Source: Gammaproteobacteria bacterium | GTDB taxonomy: Bacteria; Pseudomonadota; Gammaproteobacteria; Pseudomonadales; Halieaceae | DNA length: 64,000 nucleotides | Assembly (NCBI GenBank): GCA_024742415.1 | Contig: JANSYN010000012.1 | Coordinates: forward strand, 62,001 to 126,000 | Direction: 5' to 3' | Part shown: positions 9,081 to 19,202 of the stretch, in pieces | Position numbering within the stretch: position 1 is the stretch's first letter | How the letters are laid out: each line of letters opens with the position of its first letter | The notes under the pieces: model-generated | Database searches by the model: none | What the model was told of the DNA's origin: nothing | Seen by the model: the letters and a program-made list of their open reading frames with translations, nothing else | Program-made: the position numbers and the translations under genes

Positions 9081-9482
9081 ATGGCTATGGAACAGACCCT
9101 CTCATCGTTAACCGATGGGGGTGCGCTAGCGCCACCCCCGGAAAAACCCGCCTACCTGCCACTTTCAAGTACAACCGAGCGTGTGCTGAAGATACTCATG
9201 GAAGGTGATCTGGCACGCCTGCGCTCAGACTCAGTGGCGCAATCGCTGGGCATGAGCGGCACGACGCTACGCCGCAGGCTGCGTGCCGATCACACCTGTT
9301 ATCAATTTCTACTTGATAGAGCGCGCCAGTACCGCTGTGAGAAAATCCTGCGCAGCATGTGGCTGCCTGGCAAATGCCTGGCAGACGAACTGGGCTACCT
9401 GGAGGTCAACAGTTTCTATCGCGCCTTCCGGCGCTGGACGGGACTGAGCTACAGCGAGTACAAGCTGCGCTATTGTCATTAG
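9081..9482 (+). CDS. Short AraC-type helix-turn-helix regulator
   Basis: 133 residues with only the AraC DNA-binding domain (about residues 50-131): first helix-turn-helix VAQSLGMSGTTLRRRLR, second LADELGYLEVNSFYRAFRRWTGLSYSEYK. The usual N-terminal ligand domain is missing and is replaced by about 40 residues of low-complexity sequence. A ribosome site aagga precedes the ATG. There is no frame continuing upstream that would supply a lost sensor domain, so it seems a genuine stand-alone HTH protein. Target genes are unknown. Confidence 0.85.
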   Translation: MAMEQTLSSLTDGGALAPPPEKPAYLPLSSTTERVLKILMEGDLARLRSDSVAQSLGMSGTTLRRRLRADHTCYQFLLDRARQYRCEKILRSMWLPGKCLADELGYLEVNSFYRAFRRWTGLSYSEYKLRYCH

Positions 9483-9537
9483 CGCAGCAATCTGTGGCCG
9501 TCAACACCGGCACCTGTCGCGCCCCCCGGGGCCACGC

Positions 9538-10302
9538 CTAAAGCTTGCCCTGCCAGCGATAGACCTGGAACCCTATCAGTTCATGCAGGGCGTAGCTTGT
9601 GCGAGACAGGTTGCCCGCGGAAGGCAACCAGGGCGGCAGCACGCTGGTCGAGACCAGTCGTTTGTAATCGGTAGGCGCCGCGATAACTCGCACACCCTGA
9701 GCCTTGAATACGCCTTCTGCACGACGCATGTGATAGGCCGAGGTGACCAGCAGAACGGTATCGAGGCCGCGCTCGTTCAGCATCCTTGCTGTGAAGACGG
9801 CGTTCTCATAAGTCGTCCGGCTGCGCTCTTCAAGCACCAGATCGCGGGCAGACACACCCATGATCAACAGCAGGTCCTGCATCTGCTCGGCTTCTGAACG
9901 GTCGCCTTGTGCAGAGCCTCCGCTGAGAATAACCCGGTTTGACTTGCCAGCTTTGTATAACTCGGCGGCGTACACCAGGCGGTCGGCATGCTGGTTCAGA
10001 TCCGTGGTTCGGCCCATATGCGTATGGCCGCGCACCGCGCCGCCAAGCAGGACGATAGCATCTGCGCTGGGTATCGCTGACATTGCCCGCGAGGGATAGC
10101 CGTTTTCCAGGTATCCCATCAAGGCATTGGAAAAAAAGGCGGTAGAACACACGTAAAGCCAGCTCAATGCCACCGCCAGCAGGCACATTCCCGAGCGTTG
10201 ATAGCGTCGCAATATGAGGAAGAAAGCAACCATCAGTAGCAACAAGCTGGCGCTCAGCGGGTAAATGAGCAAAGACAAAAACTTGGTCAGCGTGAACGAC
10301 AT
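9538..10302 (-). CDS. YdcF/ElyC/SanA family (DUF218) membrane protein
   Basis: 254 residues. Two N-terminal membrane helices (about 5-30 and 36-56) followed by a DUF218 domain with ADAIVLLGGA, ILSGGSAQGDRSEAEQM, RSRTTYENA and LLVTSAYHMRRA. The two-helix topology matches ElyC, an Escherichia coli protein linked to envelope biogenesis and undecaprenyl-phosphate use; the exact reaction of the family is not settled. ggagg stands 8 bases before the ATG. Confidence 0.85.
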   Translation of the reverse strand: MSFTLTKFLSLLIYPLSASLLLLMVAFFLILRRYQRSGMCLLAVALSWLYVCSTAFFSNALMGYLENGYPSRAMSAIPSADAIVLLGGAVRGHTHMGRTTDLNQHADRLVYAAELYKAGKSNRVILSGGSAQGDRSEAEQMQDLLLIMGVSARDLVLEERSRTTYENAVFTARMLNERGLDTVLLVTSAYHMRRAEGVFKAQGVRVIAAPTDYKRLVSTSVLPPWLPSAGNLSRTSYALHELIGFQVYRWQGKL

Positions 10303-10353
10303 GGCCGTTGCCTCCTCAATGCCCTGCCGAGAGGGCCATAGATGCAGTACAGG

Positions 10354-11370
10354 CTAGCGGTAGCCGCAAGGATTACCCTGCTGCCAACGCCAGCTATCGG
10401 CACACATCTGGGTCAGGTCCCGCTGCGCTTCCCATTGCAGCAGATGCCTGGCGCGGGCCGGATCTGCCCAGCATTGCGCGATATCGCCTGGCCGGCGAGC
10501 GACCACCGCGTAGGGAATCTGCCGCCCACTGGCCTGTTCAAACGCGGCGACCATCTGCAGTACCGAGACTCCTTGCCCGGTACCGAGGTTGATCGTATGC
10601 AGGCCGGGCTTGGCGGCGACAAAGTCCAGAGCCTTAAGGTGCCCGTCGACAAGATCCAGCACGTGAATGTAATCGCGCACACCGGTACCGTCCAGCGTTG
10701 CATAGTCATCCCCAAAGACGTGCAGCTTGTCTCGTTCACCCACAGCAACCTGTGAAATAAAGGGCATCAGGTTATTGGGAAAGCCTCTTGGGTCTTCGCC
10801 GATAAGACCACTGGGATGCGCGCCCACCGGGTTGAAATAGCGCAACAAAGCAACACTGCGCCCGGCATCGGCGTGCTGCCAATCGGTGAGCACACGCTCA
10901 ACCATCATCTTTGTCCAGCCGTAGGGGCTGGTCGGGTTCAGCGGGCTATTCTCGCCAATCGGCACGGACGCCGGGTCACCATATACCGTTGCCGATGAAG
11001 AAAAAACGATATTATTGACCCCTGCGGCCTCCATTGCCTGCAGCAGCACCAGTGAGCCCGTAACATTATTGTCGTAATAGGACAGCGGCATCGTCACTGA
11101 CTCACCGACCGCCTTGAGACCTGCAAAATGCATTACGGCGTCAACTTCATGCGCTTCAAACACAGCCGCAAGCGCGGCCGCATCGCGAATGTCAGCGTGG
11201 ATAAACAGGGGCGCACGAGCGCAGATCTGGTGCACACGCTGCAGCGCTATTTCGCTGCTGTTACTGAGGTTATCCAACACAATAACCGTGTGGCCCGCTT
11301 CGAGCAGTGCAACGCAGGCATGGCTACCAATGTAGCCGGAACCACCAGTTACCAGTACTGTTTGACCCAT
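10354..11370 (-). CDS. galE: UDP-glucose 4-epimerase
   Basis: 338 residues, the same length as the Escherichia coli enzyme. Interconverts UDP-glucose and UDP-galactose with tightly bound NAD. Seen: the Rossmann motif GGSGYIGSHAC at residue 8, the catalytic Ser/Tyr/Lys set with YGWTKMMVE, and the C-terminal RRPGDIAQCWAD. The ATG at 11370 was chosen by homology; the open frame continues upstream to 11607 but that part is not GalE-like. It is divergent from ugd, placing three UDP-sugar enzymes together. Confidence 0.95.
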   Translation of the reverse strand: MGQTVLVTGGSGYIGSHACVALLEAGHTVIVLDNLSNSSEIALQRVHQICARAPLFIHADIRDAAALAAVFEAHEVDAVMHFAGLKAVGESVTMPLSYYDNNVTGSLVLLQAMEAAGVNNIVFSSSATVYGDPASVPIGENSPLNPTSPYGWTKMMVERVLTDWQHADAGRSVALLRYFNPVGAHPSGLIGEDPRGFPNNLMPFISQVAVGERDKLHVFGDDYATLDGTGVRDYIHVLDLVDGHLKALDFVAAKPGLHTINLGTGQGVSVLQMVAAFEQASGRQIPYAVVARRPGDIAQCWADPARARHLLQWEAQRDLTQMCADSWRWQQGNPCGYR

Positions 11371-11626
11371 GAAAAGACACCGCCGCAGAGATTGAGCAAT
11401 TGCCAGCGAGTATAACGAAATGTTGACTACAAGGACTCGCGCATAAGCCGAAATAAGAGCAGGCGCACAAAAAAACGCGTGAAAGCGCTTATTTCCTCGC
11501 TCAGGCAATAGTAGAATCGCGGCAACGCTTATTGCAGACGATGCCTGCCAGCAACGGCGTGCCTTGTCCAAGAGCCAGATCGCCTGGCGCACGCGCTGTT
11601 CCAGCATACAAAAATTAAGGGTAACT

Positions 11627-12931
11627 ATGAACGTTGTAATGATTGGTGCGGGCTACGTGGGTCTGGTTTCAGGATCATGCTTTGCCGAGTTTGGCGCAAA
11701 CGTCACCTGTCTGGATATCAACGCCGCGAAGATTGAAGCACTCAAAGCCGGCAACATACCTATCTACGAACCCGGTCTCGATTCCCTGGTGGAGCGCAAC
11801 AGCAGGGCCGGGCGCCTGAAGTTCACAACAGAGTTTGCAGGCACTATCGAAAACGCTGATCTGGTGTTTATCGCCGTGGGCACACCCACAGAAAATGAGG
11901 GCGGTCACGCCGACCTGAAGTATGTGTACTCCGCAGCCAGGGATATCGCGCAATACCTTGATGGCTATACCATCATCGTCGACAAATCGACGGTGCCTGT
12001 GGGCACAGCGCGCGAGGTAAAACGCATTATCGCCGATGCCAACCCGCAGGCAGATTTTGACGTGGCATCCAATCCGGAGTTCCTGCGCGAGGGCTCGGCT
12101 ATCGATGATTTCATGCGCCCGGACAGGGTAGTGATCGGCGTGGAAAGTCAGCGCGCCAGGGCCATGCTGCTTGAGCTTTACCGGCCGCTCAACGCCGACC
12201 AGGCACCCATCCTCGTCACAGACCTGGAAAGCGCAGAGATCACAAAGTACGCCGCCAATGCCTTCCTTGCCACCAAGATCAGCTTTATCAATGAGATCGC
12301 CGACCTGTGCGAGAAGGCCGGTGGTGACGTACAGGCGGTCGCCAAGGGGCTGGGCCTGGACAGCCGCATCGGCAGTAAGTTTCTACACCCGGGGCCGGGC
12401 TTTGGCGGATCGTGCTTTCCCAAAGATACTCGAGCATTGGTCAAGCTAGCGCAGGATTCCGGCGCATCATGCAGGATTGTGCAAGCTGTGGTGGAGGTCA
12501 ATCACGAACAAAAACTGCGTATGGTTGAAAAGATCGTACGGGCGCTCGGTGGCAGCGCGCAGGATAAAAACATCGCCGTGTTGGGGCTGACGTTCAAGCC
12601 AGAAACCGATGATATGCGCGAGGCATCCTCACTGACTATCCTGCCGGAACTCCTGCGGCGCGGCGCCAACATTCGGGCGCACGACCCACAGAGCATGGCC
12701 ATCGCTGCGCGGCTTCTGCCACAGGCGATCGAATACTCGGACGAACTATACGCGACTGCCGCTAACGCAGACGTCGTTGTATTGATGACAGAGTGGAATG
12801 AGTATCGGGGCCTGCAGTTGGAAAAGCTTAAACGGTTTATGCGCGGTAATGCCTTCGTCGATTTACGCAACGTGTACGACCAAAGCATCATGGAAGAACA
12901 GGGATTTTCCTACAGCAGCATTGGGCGCTAA
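11627..12931 (+). CDS. ugd: UDP-glucose 6-dehydrogenase
   Basis: 434 residues. Oxidises UDP-glucose to UDP-glucuronate with two NAD. The N-terminal NAD domain begins MNVVMIGAGYVGLVSGSCF; the catalytic cysteine lies in GFGGSCFPKD (about residue 260), and the C-terminal UDP-binding domain contains LGLTFKPETDDMREA. The ATG at 11627 follows aaggg. The product is the substrate of the UDP-glucuronate decarboxylase encoded next door on the other strand. Confidence 0.95.
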   Translation: MNVVMIGAGYVGLVSGSCFAEFGANVTCLDINAAKIEALKAGNIPIYEPGLDSLVERNSRAGRLKFTTEFAGTIENADLVFIAVGTPTENEGGHADLKYVYSAARDIAQYLDGYTIIVDKSTVPVGTAREVKRIIADANPQADFDVASNPEFLREGSAIDDFMRPDRVVIGVESQRARAMLLELYRPLNADQAPILVTDLESAEITKYAANAFLATKISFINEIADLCEKAGGDVQAVAKGLGLDSRIGSKFLHPGPGFGGSCFPKDTRALVKLAQDSGASCRIVQAVVEVNHEQKLRMVEKIVRALGGSAQDKNIAVLGLTFKPETDDMREASSLTILPELLRRGANIRAHDPQSMAIAARLLPQAIEYSDELYATAANADVVVLMTEWNEYRGLQLEKLKRFMRGNAFVDLRNVYDQSIMEEQGFSYSSIGR

Positions 12932-12978
12932 TCGCCGCTTCGCTTTGACCGGGCGCGATGGCCTGGCCAGAAAAACTG

Positions 12979-13926
12979 CTAGCGTGACAATACCGCCTGA
13001 AAATACGCGATGGTCTCGGTCAGGCCCTCATCGAGTTGCACACGCGGCTCCCAATCCAACAGCGCCTTTGCTTGCGTTATATCCGGCTGGCGCTGCATGG
13101 GATCGTCACTGGGCAGCGGCTTGTACACCAACTGCGATTTTGATCCGGTCAACTGGAGCACTTTTTCAGCGAGTTCCAGAATCGTAAACTCGTTTGGATT
13201 CCCCAGGTTGATAGGGCCGACTACATCGTCTGGCGTGCCCATGAATTTCACGAACGCGTCGATGAGGTCATCACAGTAACAAAACGAGCGCGTCTGCAAG
13301 CCATCGCCATAGAGCGTGATATCTTCGCCGCGCAACGCCTGGACAATAAAGTTGGATACGACGCGACCATCAGCAGGATGCATATTCGGCCCGTAAGTAT
13401 TAAAAATACGGCCCACCTTGATGTTCAGCCCGTGCTGCCGGTGATAGTCAAAGAACAGCGTCTCGGCACTGCGCTTGCCCTCGTCATAACAGGAGCGCTC
13501 CCCGATCGGGTTCACATGCCCCCAGTAGGATTCGGCCTGCGGGTGCACTTTCGGGTCGCCATAGACTTCACTCGTTGATGCCTGGAATATTCTCGCTCCG
13601 GTGCGCTTGGCCAGGCCAAGCATATTCAACGCGCCATAAACGCTGGTTTTCATCGTGTAGATCGGGTCATGCTGGTAATGCACCGGTGATGCCGGACAGG
13701 CCAGGTTGTAGATCTCATCAACCTCCAGCGTCAGTGGAGCGCTGACGTCATGTTCGAGTATTTCAAAGTTGGACTCGCCCAGTAGCTCCTGGATATTGCT
13801 CTGGCTGCCGGTAAAGTAATTGTCAACGCAGATGACGTGACGACCTTCGCCAAGCAAGCGACGGCACAGGTGACTTCCCAGGAATCCTGCCCCGCCAGTG
13901 ACTAATGTACGTATTCTGGATTGCAT
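12979..13926 (-). CDS. uxs: UDP-glucuronate decarboxylase (UDP-xylose synthase)
   Basis: 315 residues. Converts UDP-glucuronate to UDP-xylose. Seen: NAD motif [25 protein letters not shown] with the UXS-type continuation [18 protein letters not shown] carrying the catalytic Tyr and Lys, and [13 protein letters not shown]. This pattern separates it from dTDP-glucose dehydratases. ATG 13926 fits the usual N-terminus; an ATG at 13944 is an alternative. It converges on ugd with a 47-base gap. With galE and ugd it implies surface glycans containing xylose, glucuronic acid or galactose. Confidence 0.92.
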   Translation of the reverse strand: MQSRIRTLVTGGAGFLGSHLCRRLLGEGRHVICVDNYFTGSQSNIQELLGESNFEILEHDVSAPLTLEVDEIYNLACPASPVHYQHDPIYTMKTSVYGALNMLGLAKRTGARIFQASTSEVYGDPKVHPQAESYWGHVNPIGERSCYDEGKRSAETLFFDYHRQHGLNIKVGRIFNTYGPNMHPADGRVVSNFIVQALRGEDITLYGDGLQTRSFCYCDDLIDAFVKFMGTPDDVVGPINLGNPNEFTILELAEKVLQLTGSKSQLVYKPLPSDDPMQRQPDITQAKALLDWEPRVQLDEGLTETIAYFQAVLSR

Positions 13927-14048
13927 GTGCTGTGTCCCGATCATTATTCTACGACGAGCGCGTTATACGCCCTGTGCGGCCGGCACCGGATGCCCCTGGC
14001 AGGTGCGCCGTGCTCTCACCCACCAGTTCCGGTTATGTTATCAGCGGG

Positions 14049-15386
<1,338 letters not shown>

Positions 15387-15409
15387 TCAAGCGTTCGCGC
15401 TACCCACGT

Positions 15410-16579
15410 TCAGGTATCTATGCTGACCACGTGCCAGGCACCGTTACTTTCGACAAGTCGCCGCGTACAGCGAGGGTCCGGCACCCCCGCCAGGGCACTG
15501 ATCACGATCTCCCCCTGCGCGCGCAGGCCCTGGACCGCCTCCAACAGCAATGGATCGTGAACGTCCGGTGCACTGATGGCGTTGTGCTCAGGCTCAGGTC
15601 GCGCGGCCAACAGACTCAACGCCTTGAGGTCTGTCGCAAAGCCTGTGGCGGGGCGCGCACGCCCGAACACCTGGCCCACATTGTTGTACCTGCCGCCATT
15701 GGCCAGTGCTTCGCCATGACCAGGCACATAGGCAGCGAAAACCAACCCCGTATGATAGTGATAGCCACGCAGCTCTGCCAAATCGAAATAGATAGTCAGG
15801 TTGGGCTGTAACAGGCGCAAATCCGCCGCCAACTCCGCCAGTGTGTCGATGGCGGCAAGTGCGTCGGGCGCAGTGCTGGCAAAGATATCGCGCGCGCGCA
15901 GCAGCACCGCATCGTCACCATGCAAATCCGCCAGGGCAATAATCTGCTCGGCCATCGGCCCATCGACGCCAGCCAGTGCTGCGCGTAGATCTGGAATGGA
16001 CTTGCGCTGCAATGCATCGAACACCGTTCTTTCCAGGTCAGCGTCAAGGTTTGCGGCTTTCAATACCGCCTCGTAGACGCCAACATGCCCCAGATCCAGG
16101 GTTATGTCTGACAGACCGGCAAGGTTGAGGGTCGCCATCATGAGGCGCACAATTTCGACATCGGCGCCGGCGCTGTCATCGCCATACAATTCCGCGCCAA
16201 GTTGAATGGGCGAGCGCGATGCGAATAACGTACGTGGCCGAGCGTGCAGCGTGGCGCCTGCATAGCACAGGCGACTGATGCCCGCCTGCGCAAGGCTGTG
16301 CGCGTCAATCCGGGCTACCTGGGGAGTGATATCAGCGCGGATTCCCAGGGTGCGACCGCTGAGTTGGTCGGTCACCTTGAAGGTGTGCAGGTCCAGGTCT
16401 TCACCCAGACCCACCAATAATGATTCAGCAAACTCCACAAGTGGGGGAATCACTAGCTGGTAACCCCAACTGCGATAAAGATTCAGTACGTCACGACGCA
16501 GACTCTCGAGCACATCTGCCTGACCCGGAAGGACTTCTTCCACGCCATCAGGCAGTTGCCAGTGATCAAAACTTGTCAT
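15410..16579 (-). CDS. hisZ: ATP phosphoribosyltransferase regulatory subunit
   Basis: 389 residues. HisZ is a histidyl-tRNA synthetase paralogue without aminoacylation activity that activates the short HisG in the first step of histidine synthesis. It starts MTSFDHWQLPDGVEEVLP and carries class II synthetase-like motif 2 residues (RADITPQVARID) and YHTGLVFAAYVPG. A strong ribosome site (ggaggg) precedes the ATG. It sits between a DUF2065 gene and purA. Its presence implies a short-form hisG elsewhere in the genome. Confidence 0.95.
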   Translation of the reverse strand: MTSFDHWQLPDGVEEVLPGQADVLESLRRDVLNLYRSWGYQLVIPPLVEFAESLLVGLGEDLDLHTFKVTDQLSGRTLGIRADITPQVARIDAHSLAQAGISRLCYAGATLHARPRTLFASRSPIQLGAELYGDDSAGADVEIVRLMMATLNLAGLSDITLDLGHVGVYEAVLKAANLDADLERTVFDALQRKSIPDLRAALAGVDGPMAEQIIALADLHGDDAVLLRARDIFASTAPDALAAIDTLAELAADLRLLQPNLTIYFDLAELRGYHYHTGLVFAAYVPGHGEALANGGRYNNVGQVFGRARPATGFATDLKALSLLAARPEPEHNAISAPDVHDPLLLEAVQGLRAQGEIVISALAGVPDPRCTRRLVESNGAWHVVSIDT

Positions 16580-16591
16580 CGCTCCCTCCGT

Positions 16592-16783
16592 TTAGTGCAC
16601 CCAGTAGAGCAGGCCGAGCCCGCACAGCATGCTGCCCAGGCCAAATCGTCGGATGACCCTGTCATCCATGGTTGCCACCGCTGCCAGCATCGCGCGCCAC
16701 CTTTCTGGAGAAAGAAATGGCAGCAACCCCTCCAGAATCAGGAGCAGCGCAACGGCGATCGGAAAAACCTGCCAGAAATCCAC
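16592..16783 (-). CDS. DUF2065 (YjeT-like) small membrane protein
   Basis: 63 residues with two hydrophobic helices (about 5-22 and 46-60): VDFWQVFPIAVALLLILEG and LERW-type SPERWR, then IRRFGLGSMLCGLGLLYWV. This is the DUF2065 pattern commonly found between hflC and hisZ. The GTG at 16783 has gggag 5 bases upstream and gives the normal length; a TTG at 16837 would add an unlikely extension. Function unknown. Confidence 0.87.
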   Translation of the reverse strand: MDFWQVFPIAVALLLILEGLLPFLSPERWRAMLAAVATMDDRVIRRFGLGSMLCGLGLLYWVH

Positions 16784-17089
16784 TTTATCTCCCGTGCTGA
16801 CTCGCCCGGTTGTTGTCGGCACCAGGCCACCGGCCAAAGCCCAACATTGGTCAGGTCCAAACCACAGCCGTGCCTACCAACGGGACAGCATCGACTGGCC
16901 GTAGTGCGTCGCACTGGTATTGTCCGTGTCGGCGCTGGGCAGGCACAAAAAAACCGCGGGGCCGACACTTGATCACAAATGCCAGAACCCACGGTTGCGC
17001 GATGTTATCACACAGAGAGGGCATAAACCCCAAGATTTTTGCCTGGAACGGCTGGCGCACAGCGCCAGGCACAGCTTGCGTAGCGGCGC
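16784..17089. other. Gap between hflC and the DUF2065 gene with a terminator
   Basis: About 300 bases without a coding sequence. It holds the terminator of the hfl operon (16947-16996) and presumably the promoter of the DUF2065-hisZ-purA unit. Confidence 0.6.
16947..16996 (-). terminator. Rho-independent terminator of the hfq-hflX-hflK-hflC operon
   Basis: A 9-bp stem (16952-16960 with 16988-16996) and a 27-base loop, followed on the minus strand by a run of about seven T. One pair is G-U in minus-strand RNA but a C-A mismatch in plus-strand RNA, so the hairpin is favoured only in the direction of the hfl genes. Confidence 0.7.
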
Positions 17090-17965
17090 TTATCTTCCCC
17101 CTTTCGGATCCTTCAAATAGCGAAAGAATTCACTGTCGGGCTGAATCAGCAGCATGTCGCCATTGCCACGGAAGGCATCCTGGTACGCCCTCAAACTGCG
17201 CGTGAAAGAGTAAAATTCCTTATCCTCATTAAATGCCGTCGCATAAACGGCAGTGGCCGTGGCATCCCCTTCGCCGCGTATTTCTTCTGCTTCCTTGTAG
17301 GCGTTGGCGATCAGTACGGTTACCTCGCGGTCAGCGGCAGCTCGAATGCCTTCGGCCAGTTCCTGGCCCTGAGCGCGATGCTCGCGCGCCTCCTTCTCTC
17401 GCTCGGCATTCATACGTCGATAGACCGACTCGGACACGTCTTTGGGAAGGTCGATCTTTTTCACACGAACGTCGATCACTTCAACACCCAGCTCCTGCTG
17501 GGCGGCCTTGGTGACCTCGGCAGTCAGGACTTCCATCAACTCATCGCGCTCACCCGACACCACTTCCTGGATGGTACGCACGGCCACCTGATTCCGCAGG
17601 CCATCGTTAATCCGTTGCGCCAACAGCGCGCGTGCGCGAGCCTCATCAAAGCCGGTTGCGGTGTAGAACTTGGCAGTATCACCCACTTTGAACTTGGCAT
17701 AGGAGTCTACGATCAGCGCCTTTTGCTCCTGCGTGAAGAACCGTTCCGCAGCAGAATCGACCGTGAGCACACGAGAGTCGAACTTGCGCACGTTGTTCAC
17801 GAATGGAATCTTGACGTGCAAGCCCGGTTGCAGGTTAGGGTTTACCACTTCACCAAAACGCAGCAGTACGCCGCGCTCGGTTTCCTTGATCACATACAGC
17901 GCGTTAGAGGCGACAAATACCACCAGTAAAGCAACAGACAACAGAACAAAATTACGTGTCGACAT
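17090..17965 (-). CDS. hflC: FtsH protease modulator HflC
   Basis: 291 residues. An SPFH/prohibitin-type membrane protein that forms the HflKC cage around FtsH. One N-terminal helix (about 5-23) precedes the SPFH domain with ETERGVLLRFGEV and GLHVKIPFVNNVRKFDSR, then a long charged helix (YRRMNAEREKEAREHRAQG). ATG 17965 follows ggaggg and stands one base after the hflK stop, so the two subunits are probably co-translated. Confidence 0.95.
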   Translation of the reverse strand: MSTRNFVLLSVALLVVFVASNALYVIKETERGVLLRFGEVVNPNLQPGLHVKIPFVNNVRKFDSRVLTVDSAAERFFTQEQKALIVDSYAKFKVGDTAKFYTATGFDEARARALLAQRINDGLRNQVAVRTIQEVVSGERDELMEVLTAEVTKAAQQELGVEVIDVRVKKIDLPKDVSESVYRRMNAEREKEAREHRAQGQELAEGIRAAADREVTVLIANAYKEAEEIRGEGDATATAVYATAFNEDKEFYSFTRSLRAYQDAFRGNGDMLLIQPDSEFFRYLKDPKGGR

Positions 17966-17966
17966 G

Positions 17967-19121
17967 TTAACGCCCTCCCCCTCTGCGACTACCGGACATT
18001 GCGGCGTCACGACGCAATTGTTCCATCACAGCATCAGTCAGTTCGCGAATGTTTGAGCTATCTACTCGGGATGTCCCCATGCTGGTGCCACCCGAGCCCT
18101 GGTTGGCCATCTTATCCAGCGGGAGATACATGACGTTGTTCCCGCCCTCGACATCCACCATCACCTTGTTGGTTTGCGTGAGTACCGATTGCACAGCGTC
18201 CAGGTACAGGCGTTCGCGCGTTACCTCCGGCGCCTTGCGATACTCTGCCAGCAGTTGCCTGAAGCGCGATGCCTCACCTTGCGCGTTTGCAATGACCTGC
18301 TCTTTATACGCACTGGCTTCTTCGATCTGGCGTTGAGCGGCACCGCGAGCCTCGGGGACTATACCGTTGGCGTAGGCTTGCGCCTCATTTTTTACGCGCT
18401 CTTCGTCCTCTCGCGCCTTGATCACGTCGTCAAACGCCGCCTGCACCTGGGTCGGTGGCTTGGATTCGTCCACAGTTACCTTTTGTACATCGATACCTGT
18501 GCCATACATATCGAGGTAATCCTGCAGGCGATCGTGAACATCCACGGCGATCTGCGCACGCCCTGTGGTCAGCACCAGATCCATACTGGTACCGCCAACA
18601 ACGTGGCGCAGCGCGCTTTGCGTGGCGTGTTGCAAGGAACGCTCAGGATCGCGCACCTTGAGGACAAACTTTTCTGGATCGAGAATCTCGTACTGCACAG
18701 ACAGCCGCACTTCGACAATGTTCTCGTCCTGAGTGAGCATGATTTCTGTAAAGCTGGTGGAGCGCACTTTGGTCGTGTTGACGACAGTAACGTCATCGAT
18801 GAGGGGCGGATTCCACTGCAAACCCGGTTGTACCGTCTCATGAAACTTACCAAAGCGCAGAACCACGCCGCGCTCCTGCTCATCGATCTGGTATACGCCC
18901 ATCAGCGCCCAAACGATCACAGCAACCAGCGCGATGATCCCTATCGTGGACTTGGAAAGACCACCACCGGATGCTCCCGAAGAGGACCCGCCGCCGAACA
19001 GGCCACCGAACTTCTCCTGCAACTTTTTCAGGGCTTCGTCGAGATCCGGAGGGCCCTGGTCACCACCGCCCCAGGGATCCCTAGAATCATTCTTACCGCC
19101 ACCCGGCTCATTCCAGGCCAT
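17967..19121 (-). CDS. hflK: FtsH protease modulator HflK
   Basis: 384 residues. Partner of HflC. The glycine/proline-rich cytoplasmic N-terminus (MAWNEPGGGKNDSRDPWG) is typical of HflK; one helix (about 64-82) and the SPFH domain (EQERGVVLRFGKFHET, GLQWNPPLIDDVTVVN) follow. aggag precedes the ATG. Confidence 0.95.
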   Translation of the reverse strand: MAWNEPGGGKNDSRDPWGGGDQGPPDLDEALKKLQEKFGGLFGGGSSSGASGGGLSKSTIGIIALVAVIVWALMGVYQIDEQERGVVLRFGKFHETVQPGLQWNPPLIDDVTVVNTTKVRSTSFTEIMLTQDENIVEVRLSVQYEILDPEKFVLKVRDPERSLQHATQSALRHVVGGTSMDLVLTTGRAQIAVDVHDRLQDYLDMYGTGIDVQKVTVDESKPPTQVQAAFDDVIKAREDEERVKNEAQAYANGIVPEARGAAQRQIEEASAYKEQVIANAQGEASRFRQLLAEYRKAPEVTRERLYLDAVQSVLTQTNKVMVDVEGGNNVMYLPLDKMANQGSGGTSMGTSRVDSSNIRELTDAVMEQLRRDAAMSGSRRGGGR

Positions 19122-19202
19122 AGATAACTCCTAATTCACATCAGCCAACAGTTTAGCAAATTTTTTGGTGTGGGTACGTTTAACAGGCCATTCGCAGCAC
19201 AA

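Noticed and set aside
8996..9208. 70-residue plus-strand frame overlapping the AraC-type gene start
   Set aside because: It overlaps the AraC-type gene in another frame, while the ATG at 9081 has a proper aagga site and a recognised domain.
18174..19127. 317-residue plus-strand open frame
   Set aside because: Antisense to hflK; no family pattern and no ribosome site.
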